Assembly: GCA_014650475.1 (NCBI GenBank)
Contig: BMVA01000022.1
Span: 1 to 64,000 of the forward strand
DNA from: Streptomyces albogriseolus
GTDB taxonomy: Bacteria; Actinomycetota; Actinomycetes; Streptomycetales; Streptomycetaceae
Length of the DNA stretch: 64,000 nucleotides
Direction of reading: 5' to 3'
A model generated the notes under the pieces. It searched no databases. It was not told the origin of the DNA and saw only the letters and a program-made list of their open reading frames with translations. How positions within the stretch are numbered: the first letter of the stretch is position 1; each line of letters opens with the position of its first letter. Shown in pieces: positions 45,844 to 54,997 of this stretch. The position numbers and the translations under genes were made by a program.

Positions 45844-45879
45844 CGTGGCTGAGCGCGCAGTTCCCCGCGCCCCCGAGGG
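45844..45879 (+). repeat. dispersed Streptomyces intergenic repeat, copy 2
   Basis: Same element with GAGCGCGCAG in place of GGTCGCGCAG and CCCCCGAGGG at the end; it stops four bases before the dipeptidase-like gene's stop codon. Confidence 0.7.
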
Positions 45880-45883
45880 GGCC

Positions 45884-47011
45884 TTAGCCGTCGAGGGCGC
45901 CGATCGTCGCCGTCGACGGCTTGCGGCGTTGTCGGGCCGTGTGGGCCGTGAAGGCGGTGGCGCGCAGGACGCGTTGGACGTTGCCCCAGGTCAGAAGGGC
46001 TACGTCGGACTCGTCCCAGCCGCGGCGGAGGAGCTCCGCGATCAGGAGGGGGTAGCAGGACGGGTCGCTCAGTTCCTGCGGGTGCGCGCCGCCCGTGTCG
46101 TACGTGCCGGACAGGCCCACGGACTCGGGGCCGGCGACGGTGCGGACGTGGTCGAGGTGGTCGGCGACGTCGCGGACGGTCGGTCCGGCCTGTTCGGCGG
46201 TGAGCGGCACCAGGCACAGCCCCTTCGCCTCGCCCACCGCGGCGAGCAGGTCGTCGGGCAGGTTGGCCGGGTGCGGGCGCAGATCGCGTGCGCCGGACCG
46301 GGTGAACAGCACCGGCGCCTTGGAGACCACGAGCGCCCTGCGGATCGTGGGGGCGGAGGCGTAGGAGAGGTCGGCGACCATGCCGAGCCGGTTCATCTCG
46401 CGGACGACCTCCTCGCCGAACCGGGTGAGCCCGGCCGGGCCCGCCCAGGAGGTGCCGGTGAGGGTGAGCACCCGGACGCCGAGGGCGTGCAGGGACCGCA
46501 GGACGCTCAGGGAGTCGCCGAGGGCGGGCGCGCCGGCGGGACCGAAGAGCACGGCGACCCGGCCGCAGTTGCGGGCGTCGACGACCTCTCCCGCGGTGCG
46601 GGCGGGCCGCAGCCCCGCGTCGTGGGCGGCGACGACCCCCTGCGCCAGGTCCAGCTGCTCCAGGGTCGTGGCGAGCGCCCGGTCGCCGTCGTAGCCGTCC
46701 GGCAGGTGCAGCGACCAGAACACGGCGCCGACCTGCCCCTTGCGCAGCCGCGGCAGGTCCGCGTCGACGGCGCTCTCCCCCAGGTCGAGGTCGTACCAGG
46801 GCAGTCCGCGCAGCGTCCACGGCAGACCGCTGTAGCCGTCGCAGACGGGGTGGGCGGCGAGGACGGCCCGCGCGCGGTCGAGGGGGGCGTCGTCCGGGTC
46901 GGAGACGGGCCGGTACTCCTCCGGTCCGACGACCACCGCCTCCTGCGGGTACGGCTCGTCGGCACGGCCCACCTCGGCGGCGGTATGCAGATCGTCCTGG
47001 AGATCGGCCAT
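45884..47011 (-). CDS. M19 dipeptidase-like pseudoenzyme
   Basis: 375 residues, clearly homologous to the adjacent M19 dipeptidase over its TIM-barrel, but all six metal-centre residues are changed: HxD to Y60/G62 (CDGYSGLPW), Glu to A159, the two later His to Y217 and R238, Asp to T303. A 30-residue N-terminal extension precedes the domain and a segment of roughly 45 residues around the intact enzyme's MVTFVPKF region is shortened. It cannot hydrolyse peptides by the family mechanism. The frame is intact and coding-like, so it is a protein with a new role (binding, regulation or partner of the active enzyme), not a decayed gene. Confidence 0.85.
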   Translation of the reverse strand: MADLQDDLHTAAEVGRADEPYPQEAVVVGPEEYRPVSDPDDAPLDRARAVLAAHPVCDGYSGLPWTLRGLPWYDLDLGESAVDADLPRLRKGQVGAVFWSLHLPDGYDGDRALATTLEQLDLAQGVVAAHDAGLRPARTAGEVVDARNCGRVAVLFGPAGAPALGDSLSVLRSLHALGVRVLTLTGTSWAGPAGLTRFGEEVVREMNRLGMVADLSYASAPTIRRALVVSKAPVLFTRSGARDLRPHPANLPDDLLAAVGEAKGLCLVPLTAEQAGPTVRDVADHLDHVRTVAGPESVGLSGTYDTGGAHPQELSDPSCYPLLIAELLRRGWDESDVALLTWGNVQRVLRATAFTAHTARQRRKPSTATIGALDG

Positions 47012-47133
47012 AACGGGGCTCCGTACGTCGTGACCTCGGGCGGTACGGCCACGGTCGCACGGAGCACCCGCGGACTTCCTGGTGAACGCGGCGTTCGGGG
47101 TAAGGACGGGCCGCCCCGCGCCGCGTCCGCCGG

Positions 47134-48330
47134 TCAGCCGTCCAGCGCCTCGACGGTGGCGTGGGACGGCGCGCGCGTGGCCCGCAGGTCACGGGCCACG
47201 TCCTCGGCGTCGCCCAGCACCCGCACCGCGTTCTGCCAGGTCAGCTTGGCCAGGTCGGCGCGGGACCAGCCGCGGTCCAGCAGCTCGGCGATCAGCCGGG
47301 GGTAGCCGGAGACGTCGTCCAGGCCGTCGGGGGTGAAGGCCGTGCCGTCGTAGTCGCCGCCGATACCGAGGTGGTCGATCCCGGCGACCTCGCGCATGTG
47401 GTCGAGGTGGTCGGCGACCGTGGCCACCGTGGCGACGGGCCGCGGGTGGGTCTCCTCGAAGGCGCGGTGCAGCGTCATCGCCTCGGGGCTGGTGTCGAGG
47501 TGGTGGAAGCCGTGCGCGCGCAGGTTCTCGTCGGCGGCCGCCGTCCAGTCGACGGCGGCCTGGAGCACGAACTTCGGCACGAACGTCACCATCGCGACGC
47601 CGCCGTTGGCGGGCAGCCGCTCCAGCACGTCGTCGGGGATGTTGCGCGGGTGGTCGCAGACCGCGCGGGCCGAGGAGTGGGAGAAGATCACCGGCGCCGT
47701 GCTGGTGTCCAGCGCGTCCCGCATGGTCGTGGCGGCGACGTGGGAGAGGTCGACCAGCATGCCGAGCCGGTTCATCTCCCGCACCACCTCGCGGCCGAAC
47801 GCCGACAGTCCCCCCACGCCGGGCTCGTCGGTCGCCGAATCGGCCCACGCCACGTTGAAGTTGTGGGTGAGGGTCAGATAGCGCACCCCGAGGTCGTACA
47901 ACCCCCGCAGCGTGCCGAGGGAGTTGGCGATGGAGTGGCCGCCCTCCGCCCCCATGAGGGAAGCGATACGGCCCTCGCGGCGCGCGGCCTCCATGTCGGC
48001 GGCGGTCAGCGCGGGCGCCAGGTCCCGCGGGTGCCGGTCCAGCAACCGCCGTACGCAGTCGATCTGTTCCAGCGTGGCCGGCACCGGGTCGGGGGCGTCG
48101 GCGCGGACGTACACCGACCAGAACTGCGCGCCCACGCCGCCGGCGCGCAGCCGGGGGATGTCGGTGTGCAGATGGGCGGACTGGTCGGCGGCGATGTCGC
48201 GGGCGTCGAGGTCGTAGGAGACCTGTTCGCGCAGTGCCCACGGCAGGTCGTTGTGCCCGTCGACGACGGGGAACTCGGCGAGCAGCGCGCGGGCGTCGTC
48301 CAGGGTGCTCATGCCGGCCGCCCCGCTCAC
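47134..48330 (-). CDS. membrane dipeptidase-family enzyme (M19), intact metal site
   Basis: 398 residues from the GTG at 48330, which overlaps the purE stop by four bases; an ATG at 48312 would drop six residues. The binuclear zinc ligands are present: H26 and D28 (VDGHNDLPW), E129 (MGAEGGHS), H197 (VDLSH), H218 (FSHSSAR) and D326 (GGDYDG). M19 enzymes cleave dipeptides, often with a D-residue at the C-terminal side. No signal peptide, so it is cytosolic. Co-translated with purE; the functional link to purine synthesis is unclear. Followed 122 bases downstream by its pseudoenzyme paralogue. Confidence 0.92.
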   Translation of the reverse strand: MSGAAGMSTLDDARALLAEFPVVDGHNDLPWALREQVSYDLDARDIAADQSAHLHTDIPRLRAGGVGAQFWSVYVRADAPDPVPATLEQIDCVRRLLDRHPRDLAPALTAADMEAARREGRIASLMGAEGGHSIANSLGTLRGLYDLGVRYLTLTHNFNVAWADSATDEPGVGGLSAFGREVVREMNRLGMLVDLSHVAATTMRDALDTSTAPVIFSHSSARAVCDHPRNIPDDVLERLPANGGVAMVTFVPKFVLQAAVDWTAAADENLRAHGFHHLDTSPEAMTLHRAFEETHPRPVATVATVADHLDHMREVAGIDHLGIGGDYDGTAFTPDGLDDVSGYPRLIAELLDRGWSRADLAKLTWQNAVRVLGDAEDVARDLRATRAPSHATVEALDG

Positions 48331-48851
48331 TTGCCGAAGCCGAAACCGGCGCCGGCGCCCTCGGCCTTGGCCCGCAGCCGCTTGCCCTTCTCGGCCGCCT
48401 GGTCGTTCAGCTCCTGCTGGAACTCCCGCATGCGGGTCAGCAGTTCCTCGTCGTGGGCGGCGAGGATCCGGGCCGCGAGCAGGCCCGCGTTGCGCGCGCC
48501 GGCGACGGAGACGGTGGCGACGGGCACGCCGGCCGGCATCTGCACGATGGACAGCAGCGAGTCCATGCCGTCGAGGTACTTCAGCGGCACGGGCACGCCG
48601 ATGACGGGCAGCGGGGTCACCGAGGCGAGCATGCCGGGCAGATGGGCGGCGCCGCCCGCGCCCGCGATGATCACCTTGAGCCCGCGGTCCGCGGCCTGCT
48701 CGCCGTACGTGATCATCTCGCGGGGCATGCGGTGCGCGGAGACGACGTCGACCTCGTAGGCGATCTCGAACTCGTCGAGGGCCTTGGCCGCCGCCTCCAT
48801 GACGGGCCAGTCGGAGTCGGACCCCATGACGATGCCAACGACGGGACTCAT
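48327..48851 (-). CDS. purE: N5-carboxyaminoimidazole ribonucleotide mutase
   Basis: 174 residues, class I PurE. It converts N5-CAIR to CAIR in purine synthesis. Motifs: [14 protein letters not shown] at the N-terminus, SAHRMP with the catalytic His, and [14 protein letters not shown] Lys/Ala-rich tail (about 150-174) is extra. The ATG overlaps the purK stop by four bases (ATGA), and its own stop overlaps the dipeptidase GTG. Confidence 0.96.
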   Translation of the reverse strand: MSPVVGIVMGSDSDWPVMEAAAKALDEFEIAYEVDVVSAHRMPREMITYGEQAADRGLKVIIAGAGGAAHLPGMLASVTPLPVIGVPVPLKYLDGMDSLLSIVQMPAGVPVATVSVAGARNAGLLAARILAAHDEELLTRMREFQQELNDQAAEKGKRLRAKAEGAGAGFGFGK

Positions 48852-49987
48852 TCGGTGATCGTGCCTCTCAGGTAGCCGGCTGCGTGACGGGCGCGCTCCA
48901 GCACGTCGTCCAGGTCGTCGCCGTAGGTGTTCACGTGGCCGACCTTGCGGCCGGGCTTCACGTCCTTGCCGTACATGTGGATCTTCAGCTGGGGGTCGCG
49001 CGCCATGCAGTGCAGATACGCCGAGTACATGTCCGGGTAGTCGCCGCCCAGCACGTTGACCATGACCGTCCACGTCGCGCGCGGGCGGGGGTCGCCGAGC
49101 GGGAGGTCGAGGACGGCGCGGACGTGGTTGGCGAACTGCGAGGTGATCGCGCCGTCCATGGACCAGTGGCCGGAGTTGTGCGGGCGCATCGCGAGCTCGT
49201 TGACGAGGATGCGGCCGTCGCGGGTCTGGAACAGCTCCACCGCGAGGTGGCCGACCACGCCGAGCTCCTTGGCGATGGTCAGCGCCATCTCCTCGGCCTT
49301 CAGCGCGAGCTCCTCGTCGAGGTCGGGCGCGGGCGCGATCACGGTGTCGCAGACGCCGTTGACCTGCCGCGACTCCACGACCGGGTAGGCGACGGCCTGG
49401 CCGTGCGGGGAGCGGACCACGTTGGCGGCCAGCTCGCGCACGAAGTCGACCTTCTCCTCGGCGAGGACGGGCACCCCGGCCTTGAACGGCTCGGCGGCCT
49501 CCTCGGCGGAGTCCACGACCCACACGCCCTTGCCGTCGTAACCGCCGCGCACGGTCTTGAGGACGACGGGGAAGCCCTCGCCCTCCGCCGCGAACGCGGC
49601 CACGTCGGCCGGATCGGACACGATGCGGTGGCGCGGGCACGGGATGCCGATCGCGTCGAGCTTCGCGCGCATCACGCCCTTGTCCTGGGCGTGCACCAGC
49701 GCGTCGGGGCCGGGGCGGACGGGGACGCCGTCCGCCTCCAGGGCCCGCAGGTGCTCGGTGGGCACGTGCTCGTGGTCGAAGGTGATCACGTCGCAGCCGC
49801 GCGCGAAGTCGCGCAAGGTGTCCAGGTCGCGGTAGTCGCCGACGACGACATCGCTCACGACCTGGGCCGCGGAATCCTGCGGAGTGTCACTGAGAAGCTT
49901 GAACCTGATGCCGAACGGGATGCCCGCCTCGTGTGTCATACGAGCGAGCTGACCGCCGCCGACCATGCCGACTACCGGGAACGTCAC
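48848..49987 (-). CDS. purK: N5-carboxyaminoimidazole ribonucleotide synthase
   Basis: 379 residues, ATP-grasp enzyme making N5-CAIR from AIR, bicarbonate and ATP. N-terminal [15 protein letters not shown], central ATP loop [17 protein letters not shown], and metal/ATP residues in [15 protein letters not shown] start at 49987. A TACCCT box lies only 6 bases upstream with no ribosome site, pointing to a leaderless transcript. First gene of purK-purE-dipeptidase, divergent from the GtrA gene, an order also seen in mycobacteria (from memory). Confidence 0.95.
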   Translation of the reverse strand: MTFPVVGMVGGGQLARMTHEAGIPFGIRFKLLSDTPQDSAAQVVSDVVVGDYRDLDTLRDFARGCDVITFDHEHVPTEHLRALEADGVPVRPGPDALVHAQDKGVMRAKLDAIGIPCPRHRIVSDPADVAAFAAEGEGFPVVLKTVRGGYDGKGVWVVDSAEEAAEPFKAGVPVLAEEKVDFVRELAANVVRSPHGQAVAYPVVESRQVNGVCDTVIAPAPDLDEELALKAEEMALTIAKELGVVGHLAVELFQTRDGRILVNELAMRPHNSGHWSMDGAITSQFANHVRAVLDLPLGDPRPRATWTVMVNVLGGDYPDMYSAYLHCMARDPQLKIHMYGKDVKPGRKVGHVNTYGDDLDDVLERARHAAGYLRGTITE

Positions 49988-50109
49988 GACCCCAGGGTAT
50001 CCGCCCACGCCAGGGTGGCCGATTCCCGCCCGTCCCGCGGGACGGAAGGGACACACGGTGCCCGTGTGACACGGCGTCCGCAGGAAGATCGCGCGTCCGG
50101 GTGGTTAGC

Positions 50110-50646
50110 ATGGCGGAGTTGACGCACTCGACCGACGGGAGCCTGTGGGCGATGGGACAAGGTTCCTCGGGGCTTCGACGGCTCTTCCGCGAAGTGGCCA
50201 AGTTCGGCGCGGTGGGGGGAGCCGGGGTTCTGGTCAACCTCGGTGTGTTCAACCTGGTCCGCCAGGCGACCGACCTCCAGGTGGTGCGCGCGAGCGTCAT
50301 CGCCACCGTGGTCGCGATCGTCTTCAACTACGTCGGCTTCCGGTACTTCACCTACCGGGACCGCGACAAGTCCCGGCGCACCCGCGAGATGTCGCTGTTC
50401 CTGCTGTTCAGCGTCATCGGCCTGGTGATCGAGAACGGCCTGCTCTACACGGCGACGTACGGCTTCGGCTGGGACAGCTCGCTCCAGAGCAACATCTTCA
50501 AGTTCCTCGGCATCGGCATCGCGACGCTGTTCCGCTTCTGGTCCTACCGCACATGGGTGTTCCGCGCCCTGCCGGTGCGCGAGGAGCCCATGGCGGGCGG
50601 CGGCGCCACGGCTGCCGGGGAGCGGCTCCGGCAGCGCGTGCCGTAG
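50110..50646 (+). CDS. GtrA-family membrane protein
   Basis: 178 residues from the ATG at 50110. Four membrane helices with the family pattern: FGAVGGAGVLVNLGVFNLV, then VFNYVGFRYFTYRDR (the FNF/Y motif), two helices around 90-145, and FRFWSYRTWVF near the end. GtrA proteins are thought to move or bind polyprenyl-phosphate-linked sugars, which suits the envelope theme here. The ATG at 50152 (MGQGSSGLRRLF) is an equally possible start, since a TAGCAT box at 50106-50111 would place transcription after the first ATG. Confidence 0.83.
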   Translation: MAELTHSTDGSLWAMGQGSSGLRRLFREVAKFGAVGGAGVLVNLGVFNLVRQATDLQVVRASVIATVVAIVFNYVGFRYFTYRDRDKSRRTREMSLFLLFSVIGLVIENGLLYTATYGFGWDSSLQSNIFKFLGIGIATLFRFWSYRTWVFRALPVREEPMAGGGATAAGERLRQRVP

Positions 50647-50673
50647 CCCCCTCCTTGCCGCGGCGCGTCCCGC

Positions 50674-51948
50674 TCAGCGCACCGTCCTGCGGGTCTCCTC
50701 TTCCGGGTCCTTCTGCGGGGGCGTGCGGGACAGGAACAGGCCGAACACGGGCGGCTTGGCCTGAAGCATCTCCAGACGGCCGCCGTCCGCCTCCGCCAGG
50801 TCCCGGGCGACCGCCAGGCCGATCCCGGTGGAGTTGCGCCCGCTGATCGCCCGCTCGAAGATCCGCGACCCCAGCTCGGCGGGCACGCCCGGACCCTCGT
50901 CGGTGACCTCCACGACGACCTGGTTGCCGGTGACCCGGGTACGCAGGGCGACCGTGCCGCCGCCGTGCATCAGCGAGTTCTCGATCAGCGCGGCCAGCAC
51001 CTGGGCGACCGCGCCCGGGGTGCCCACGGCCCGCAGGCTCCGCTTGCCGGACGTCACGATGGCCCGGCCGGCGCTGCGGTAGGCGGGGCGCCACTCGGCG
51101 AGCTGCTGCTTGATCACCTCGTCGAGGTCGAAGGTGACGGCGGAGCCGGTGCGCGGGTCCCGGGAGTTGGTCAGCAGCCGCTCCACCACGTCCGTCAGCC
51201 GCTCCACCTGCGCGAGCGCGATCGTCGCCTCCTCCTTCACCGTGTCCGGGTCGTCGGTGACGGTGATCTCCTCCAGCCGCATCGACAGCGCGGTGAGCGG
51301 GGTGCGCAGCTGGTGGGAGGCGTCGGCGGCGAGCCGCCGCTCGGCGGTCAGCATGCGGGCGATGCGCTCGGCGGAGGCGTCCAGCACGTCGGCGACCCGG
51401 TCCAGCTCGGGGACACCGTAGCGGCGGTGGCGGGGGCGCGGGTCGCCGGAGCCGAGGCGCTCGGCGGTCTCGGCGAGGTCGGTCAGCGGCGAGGCGAGCC
51501 GGTTGGCCTGCCGGATCGCCAGCAGCACCGCCGCGATCACCGCGAGCAGCGCCACGAAACCGATGATCAGCAGGGTGCGGGCGACTTCCCTGGTCACCGA
51601 GGAGCGCGGCTCCTGGACGGTGACCGTCTCGCCTTCCTCGCCGGGCGCCGTGGCGCTGATGACGTCGCCGTCCGGCTTGGATCCGACCTCGATGGGCGGC
51701 TTGCCGGGGATCCGGACGACGGCGTACCGGTCCTCGGGCATCTGGTCGCCGATGATCTCGGCGGTGACCTTGTCCTCGACGAGCAGGCGGCTGTCGACGA
51801 TGCTGGCCAGCCGCACCGCCTCGGACTCCACGCGCTCCTTGGCGGTCTCGGTGATGGTGCGGGTCTCGACGATCACCAGGGAGACCCCGAAGACGGCGAT
51901 CACGACGAGGACCACGGCGAGCGTGGACTGGATCAGACGGCGGCGCAT
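50674..51948 (-). CDS. sensor histidine kinase
   Basis: 424 residues. Transmembrane helices at about 8-28 and 122-145 bound an extracytoplasmic sensor loop of about 95 residues rich in Glu/Val, a HAMP domain at about 148-200, the H-box ADASHQLRTPL with phospho-accepting H212, and the HATPase region (AALIENSLMHGGG, DEGPGVPAELGSRIFE, GIGLAVARDLAEADGG). It pairs with the response regulator 35 bases upstream on the same strand. The signal is unknown. Confidence 0.93.
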   Translation of the reverse strand: MRRRLIQSTLAVVLVVIAVFGVSLVIVETRTITETAKERVESEAVRLASIVDSRLLVEDKVTAEIIGDQMPEDRYAVVRIPGKPPIEVGSKPDGDVISATAPGEEGETVTVQEPRSSVTREVARTLLIIGFVALLAVIAAVLLAIRQANRLASPLTDLAETAERLGSGDPRPRHRRYGVPELDRVADVLDASAERIARMLTAERRLAADASHQLRTPLTALSMRLEEITVTDDPDTVKEEATIALAQVERLTDVVERLLTNSRDPRTGSAVTFDLDEVIKQQLAEWRPAYRSAGRAIVTSGKRSLRAVGTPGAVAQVLAALIENSLMHGGGTVALRTRVTGNQVVVEVTDEGPGVPAELGSRIFERAISGRNSTGIGLAVARDLAEADGGRLEMLQAKPPVFGLFLSRTPPQKDPEEETRRTVR

Positions 51949-51983
51949 GTTCTCTTACCCAGCGGCGGAACCCCGGCGGGGGT

Positions 51984-52661
51984 TCAGCTCTTCTCGAAAC
52001 GGAAGCCCACGCCGCGCACCGTGGCGATGTAACGGGGGTTGGCCGCGTCGTCGCCGAGCTTCTTGCGCAGCCAGGAGATGTGCATGTCGAGGGTCTTGGT
52101 GGAGGACCACCAGGTGGTGTCCCAGACCTCGCGCATCAGCTGGTCGCGGGTGACCACCCGGCCCGCGTCCCGCACCAGCACTCGCAGCAGGTCGAACTCC
52201 TTGGCGGTGAGCTGGAGCTCCTCGTCGCCCATCCACGCGCGGTGCGACTCGACGTCGATGCGGACACCGTGGGTGGCGGGCGCCTGCTGCGGCTCGGCGG
52301 CGCCGCGGCGGAGCAGGGCCCGGACCCTGGCCAGCAGTTCGGCGAGGCGGAACGGCTTGGTGACGTAGTCGTCGGCGCCCGCGTCCAGGCCGACGACCGT
52401 GTCCACCTCGTCGGCGCGCGCGGTGAGGATCAGCAGAGGGACCGTGTGCCCCTCGGCGCGGAGCCGGCGGGCGACCTCCAGGCCGTCCATCCCCGGCAGC
52501 CCGAGGTCCAGCACGACCAGGTCGACGCCGCCCTGCATTCCGGCGTCCAGGGCGCCGGGTCCGTCCTCACGCACCTCGACTTCGTAGCCCTCCCGGCGCA
52601 GGGCGCGGGCCAGCGGCTCCGAGATGGACGCGTCGTCCTCGGCGAGCAGTACACGGGTCAT
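51984..52661 (-). CDS. OmpR/PhoB-family response regulator
   Basis: 225 residues. Receiver domain with acidic pair D9/D10, phospho-acceptor D52 (VVLDLGLPGMDG) and the switch Lys in YVTKPF. The winged-helix DNA-binding domain begins around 130 and contains ELQLTAKEFDLLRVLVRDAGRVVTRDQL and the WLRKKLGDD recognition helix. It is the first gene of the two-component operon, and its upstream region has 11-bp-phased repeats suited to binding by a tandem OmpR-type dimer. Confidence 0.94.
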   Translation of the reverse strand: MTRVLLAEDDASISEPLARALRREGYEVEVREDGPGALDAGMQGGVDLVVLDLGLPGMDGLEVARRLRAEGHTVPLLILTARADEVDTVVGLDAGADDYVTKPFRLAELLARVRALLRRGAAEPQQAPATHGVRIDVESHRAWMGDEELQLTAKEFDLLRVLVRDAGRVVTRDQLMREVWDTTWWSSTKTLDMHISWLRKKLGDDAANPRYIATVRGVGFRFEKS

Positions 52662-52717
52662 GCGGATGATGGTAGACCCGTGGCCCGAGCCGCAGGGGTG
52701 TGATCGGCGGGCCCGCT

Positions 52718-52746
52718 TCTTACCGGTGTCTCACCCTGTTCTCACC
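52718..52746. promoter_or_regulatory. three 11-bp direct repeats upstream of response regulator
   Basis: TCTTACC (52718), TCTCACC (52729) and TCTCACC (52740), each start 11 bases from the next, 57-85 bases upstream of the regulator's start. OmpR-type regulators bind such one-turn-spaced repeats; the Streptomyces PHO box (GTTCACC-like, 11-bp units) is the closest known style. Confidence 0.5.
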
Positions 52747-52854
52747 TCCCCGCCCCCTGAGACGGACCTGCGGGTGCGAGGTGCGATGCTGGGCGGACCT
52801 TCGAATGGGAGATCGCGGTTCCATCAAAACCTGTGATTCGCGTCTCAAGTCCTT

Positions 52855-52882
52855 CCATATCCGGCAGTGTCCTGCCGTATGG
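52855..52882. promoter_or_regulatory. inverted repeat upstream of POT transporter
   Basis: CCATA-TC-CGGCAG-TGTC-CTGCCG-TATGG: 11 paired bases with a two-base bulge and four-base loop. It could be an operator or an RNA hairpin in the transporter's long leader. Confidence 0.38.
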
Positions 52883-53178
52883 TGAACCAACGCCTGTTGC
52901 ACCGCGGGGACCTTTGGCGGCAGTTGACGCCGAGGGTCTCTTTTGTGTGCGGGCCGGCACACCCTGCCGGTCCCTGAAGGAATGACCTGTGGCCGGGCCT
53001 TCGCCGCGCGTCGACGCACGGCGGGGGCGTGGATCCCGGTGGTCGCCGTCCGTCGCTCCGTGATCCGGGGCGGCACCCCCCAGGCGTGGGGCGGACGGGA
53101 CGACCCGCCGGTGCCGGCCAGCCCCCCACCGGGCGCGTACCCGTCTCGCGCGACGCGTCCCGACAGCAAGGAACGACC

Positions 53179-54675
53179 ATGGCGTCCAGCCTGACGAAGG
53201 ACTCGGTCACCCCGGGCACCCCCGGGTCCGAGAAGACCTTCTTCGGCCACCCCCGCGGACTGGCCACACTCTTCATGACCGAGATGTGGGAGCGTTTCTC
53301 CTACTACGGCATGAGGGCTCTGCTCCCGCTGTACCTCGTCGCGCCGGGCGGTCTCGGTCTGAGCGCGGGCACCGCCACCGCCATCTACTCGGTGTACCTC
53401 TCGCTGGTGTACCTGCTCGCCATGCCCGGCGGCTGGTTCGGCGACCGGGTCTGGGGCCCCCGCAAGACCGTCGCCGTCGCCGGCGGCATCATCATGCTGG
53501 GCCACCTGACGCTGGCCCTGCCCTACTCGGGCACGTTCTACGGCGGCCTCGGCCTCGTCGCGATCGGCTCCGGTCTGCTGAAGGCCAACATCTCCACGAT
53601 GGTCGGCCAGCTCTACAAGGGCCCGGACGACCCGCGCCGGGACGGCGGCTTCACCGTCTTCTACATGGGCATCAACCTCGGCGCCTTCGCCGCGCCGCTG
53701 ATCATCGGCACCGTCGGCGAGAGCGTCAACTGGCACCTGGGCTTCGCCCTCGCCGCGCTCGGCATGGGGCTGGGCGTCACGCAGTTCCTGCTGGGCAGCC
53801 GCCACCTGGACGCGCAGTCCAGCGTCGTCCCGAAGCCGCTGTCGGCCGAGGAGAAGGTCTCCACGCTGCGCAAGGCCGCGCTGTGGGCGGGCATCGCCGT
53901 CGTGGCGTACGCGATCGTCGGCTTCTCCGGCCACTACACCCTGAACTGGATCCTGGTCCCGCTGACCCTGCTCGGCGTGATCATCCCGGTGATGGTGCTG
54001 GCGCGCATCAAGCGCGACAAGGACCTCGACCGCGCCGAGCAGTCGAAGATGTCCGCGTACATCTGGTTCTTCGTCGCCGCGGCGATCTTCTGGATGATCT
54101 ACGACCAGGGCGGCTCGACCCTGTCGATCTTCGCCGACTCGTCGGCCGAGAACAGCGTGCTCGGCTGGGACTTCCCGGTCTCCTGGTACCAGTCGGTCAA
54201 CCCGGTGCTGATCATGGCGCTGGCCCCGGTCTTCGCCTGGATCTGGCTCGCGCTGAACCGGCGCGGCAAGGAGCCGAGCACGATCGTGAAGTTCGCGTCC
54301 GGTCTGATGCTGGTCGGCGTCTCGTTCTTCCTGTTCCTCGCCCCGCTGTCGATCGCCGAGGGCGGTCACAAGGCGGCCGCGCTGTGGCTGGTGGCGATCT
54401 ACTTCACGCAGACCGTCGGCGAGCTGCTGCTCTCCCCGGTCGGCCTGTCGGTCACCACGAAGATGGCGCCCGCGAAGTACGCCTCGCAGATGATGGGCGT
54501 CTGGTTCCTCGCCGTCACCGCCGGCGACGCCACGACCGGCCTGCTGTCCATCGCCGGTGTCGACCTCAACAAGACGGGCATCGTCGCCCTGGAGGCGACC
54601 CTCGCGGTCCTGGCGGGCATCGCGATCTGGATGTACCGCAGCAAGGTGAAGTCGCTGATGGGGGATGTCCGCTGA
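53179..54675 (+). CDS. POT/PTR2-family proton-dependent oligopeptide transporter
   Basis: 498 residues, 12-14 membrane helices. Family motifs: FMTEMWERFSYYGMRALLPLYL (ExxER-like proton coupling), GGWFGDRVWGPRKTV (motif A) and FTVFYMGINLGAFAAPLI (PTR2 signature), then LSPVGLSVTTKMAP. It imports di- and tripeptides with protons. ATG at 53179 with AAGGAA at good spacing. The adjacent two-component system may control it, judging by the shared upstream region. Confidence 0.95.
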   Translation: MASSLTKDSVTPGTPGSEKTFFGHPRGLATLFMTEMWERFSYYGMRALLPLYLVAPGGLGLSAGTATAIYSVYLSLVYLLAMPGGWFGDRVWGPRKTVAVAGGIIMLGHLTLALPYSGTFYGGLGLVAIGSGLLKANISTMVGQLYKGPDDPRRDGGFTVFYMGINLGAFAAPLIIGTVGESVNWHLGFALAALGMGLGVTQFLLGSRHLDAQSSVVPKPLSAEEKVSTLRKAALWAGIAVVAYAIVGFSGHYTLNWILVPLTLLGVIIPVMVLARIKRDKDLDRAEQSKMSAYIWFFVAAAIFWMIYDQGGSTLSIFADSSAENSVLGWDFPVSWYQSVNPVLIMALAPVFAWIWLALNRRGKEPSTIVKFASGLMLVGVSFFLFLAPLSIAEGGHKAAALWLVAIYFTQTVGELLLSPVGLSVTTKMAPAKYASQMMGVWFLAVTAGDATTGLLSIAGVDLNKTGIVALEATLAVLAGIAIWMYRSKVKSLMGDVR

Positions 54676-54704
54676 GGCGGGTGTTGCGCGCGGCGCACTG
54701 AAAC

Positions 54705-54739
54705 GAAGGGCTCCCAGCCGGTGCGGCTGGGAGCCCTTC
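54705..54739 (+). terminator. terminator after POT transporter
   Basis: A perfect 15-bp stem GAAGGGCTCCCAGCC / GGCTGGGAGCCCTTC with a 5-base loop (54705-54719 with 54725-54739), 30 bases after the stop. Confidence 0.8.
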
Positions 54740-54812
54740 GGGGTCGGGGGTGCGGGGGTGTGCGCTGTTCGGCGCCGTTGGACTGGGGGCTCTTGCCGGG
54801 TGCCGGCCCGTT

Positions 54813-54843
54813 GTGGCTGGTCGCGCGGTTCCCCGCGCCCCTG
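54813..54843 (+). repeat. dispersed Streptomyces intergenic repeat, copy 3
   Basis: GTGGCTGGTCGCGCGGTTCC and onward to CGCGCCCCTG. Here the core is a perfect hairpin, GCGCGG-TTCC-CCGCGC, whereas copies 1 and 2 have one A-C mismatch in the stem. Confidence 0.68.
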
Positions 54844-54997
54844 TCGGGGCGCTGCCCGGGAGGCGTCTGGGGGCGCCTCAGCGGGCTGGGGGGTCCTGGG
54901 CGGGTGTTTGTCCGCCGGAAAGCGGAGCGGCCTCCGAGGGGTCCTCTGTGGGTCCTGGAGGCCGGTGCGTGGCGGGTGTCGGGGGGCGGCCCGACGA

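Larger units (their letters stand above)
52662..53178. other. 517-base divergent regulatory region, two-component system / POT transporter
   Basis: Long non-coding gap with the triple direct repeat at 52718-52746, an inverted repeat at 52855-52882 and an A/T-richer patch around 52820-52950. A TTGACG box at 52924-52929 has no obvious -10. Bases 52980-53178, before the transporter, look featureless. Confidence 0.45.
54676..54997. other. 322-base convergent gap
   Basis: Between the POT gene and the anti-sigma kinase gene. It holds the transporter's terminator and one copy of the dispersed repeat (54813-54843). The remaining 150 bases are G-rich and show no gene. Confidence 0.5.
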
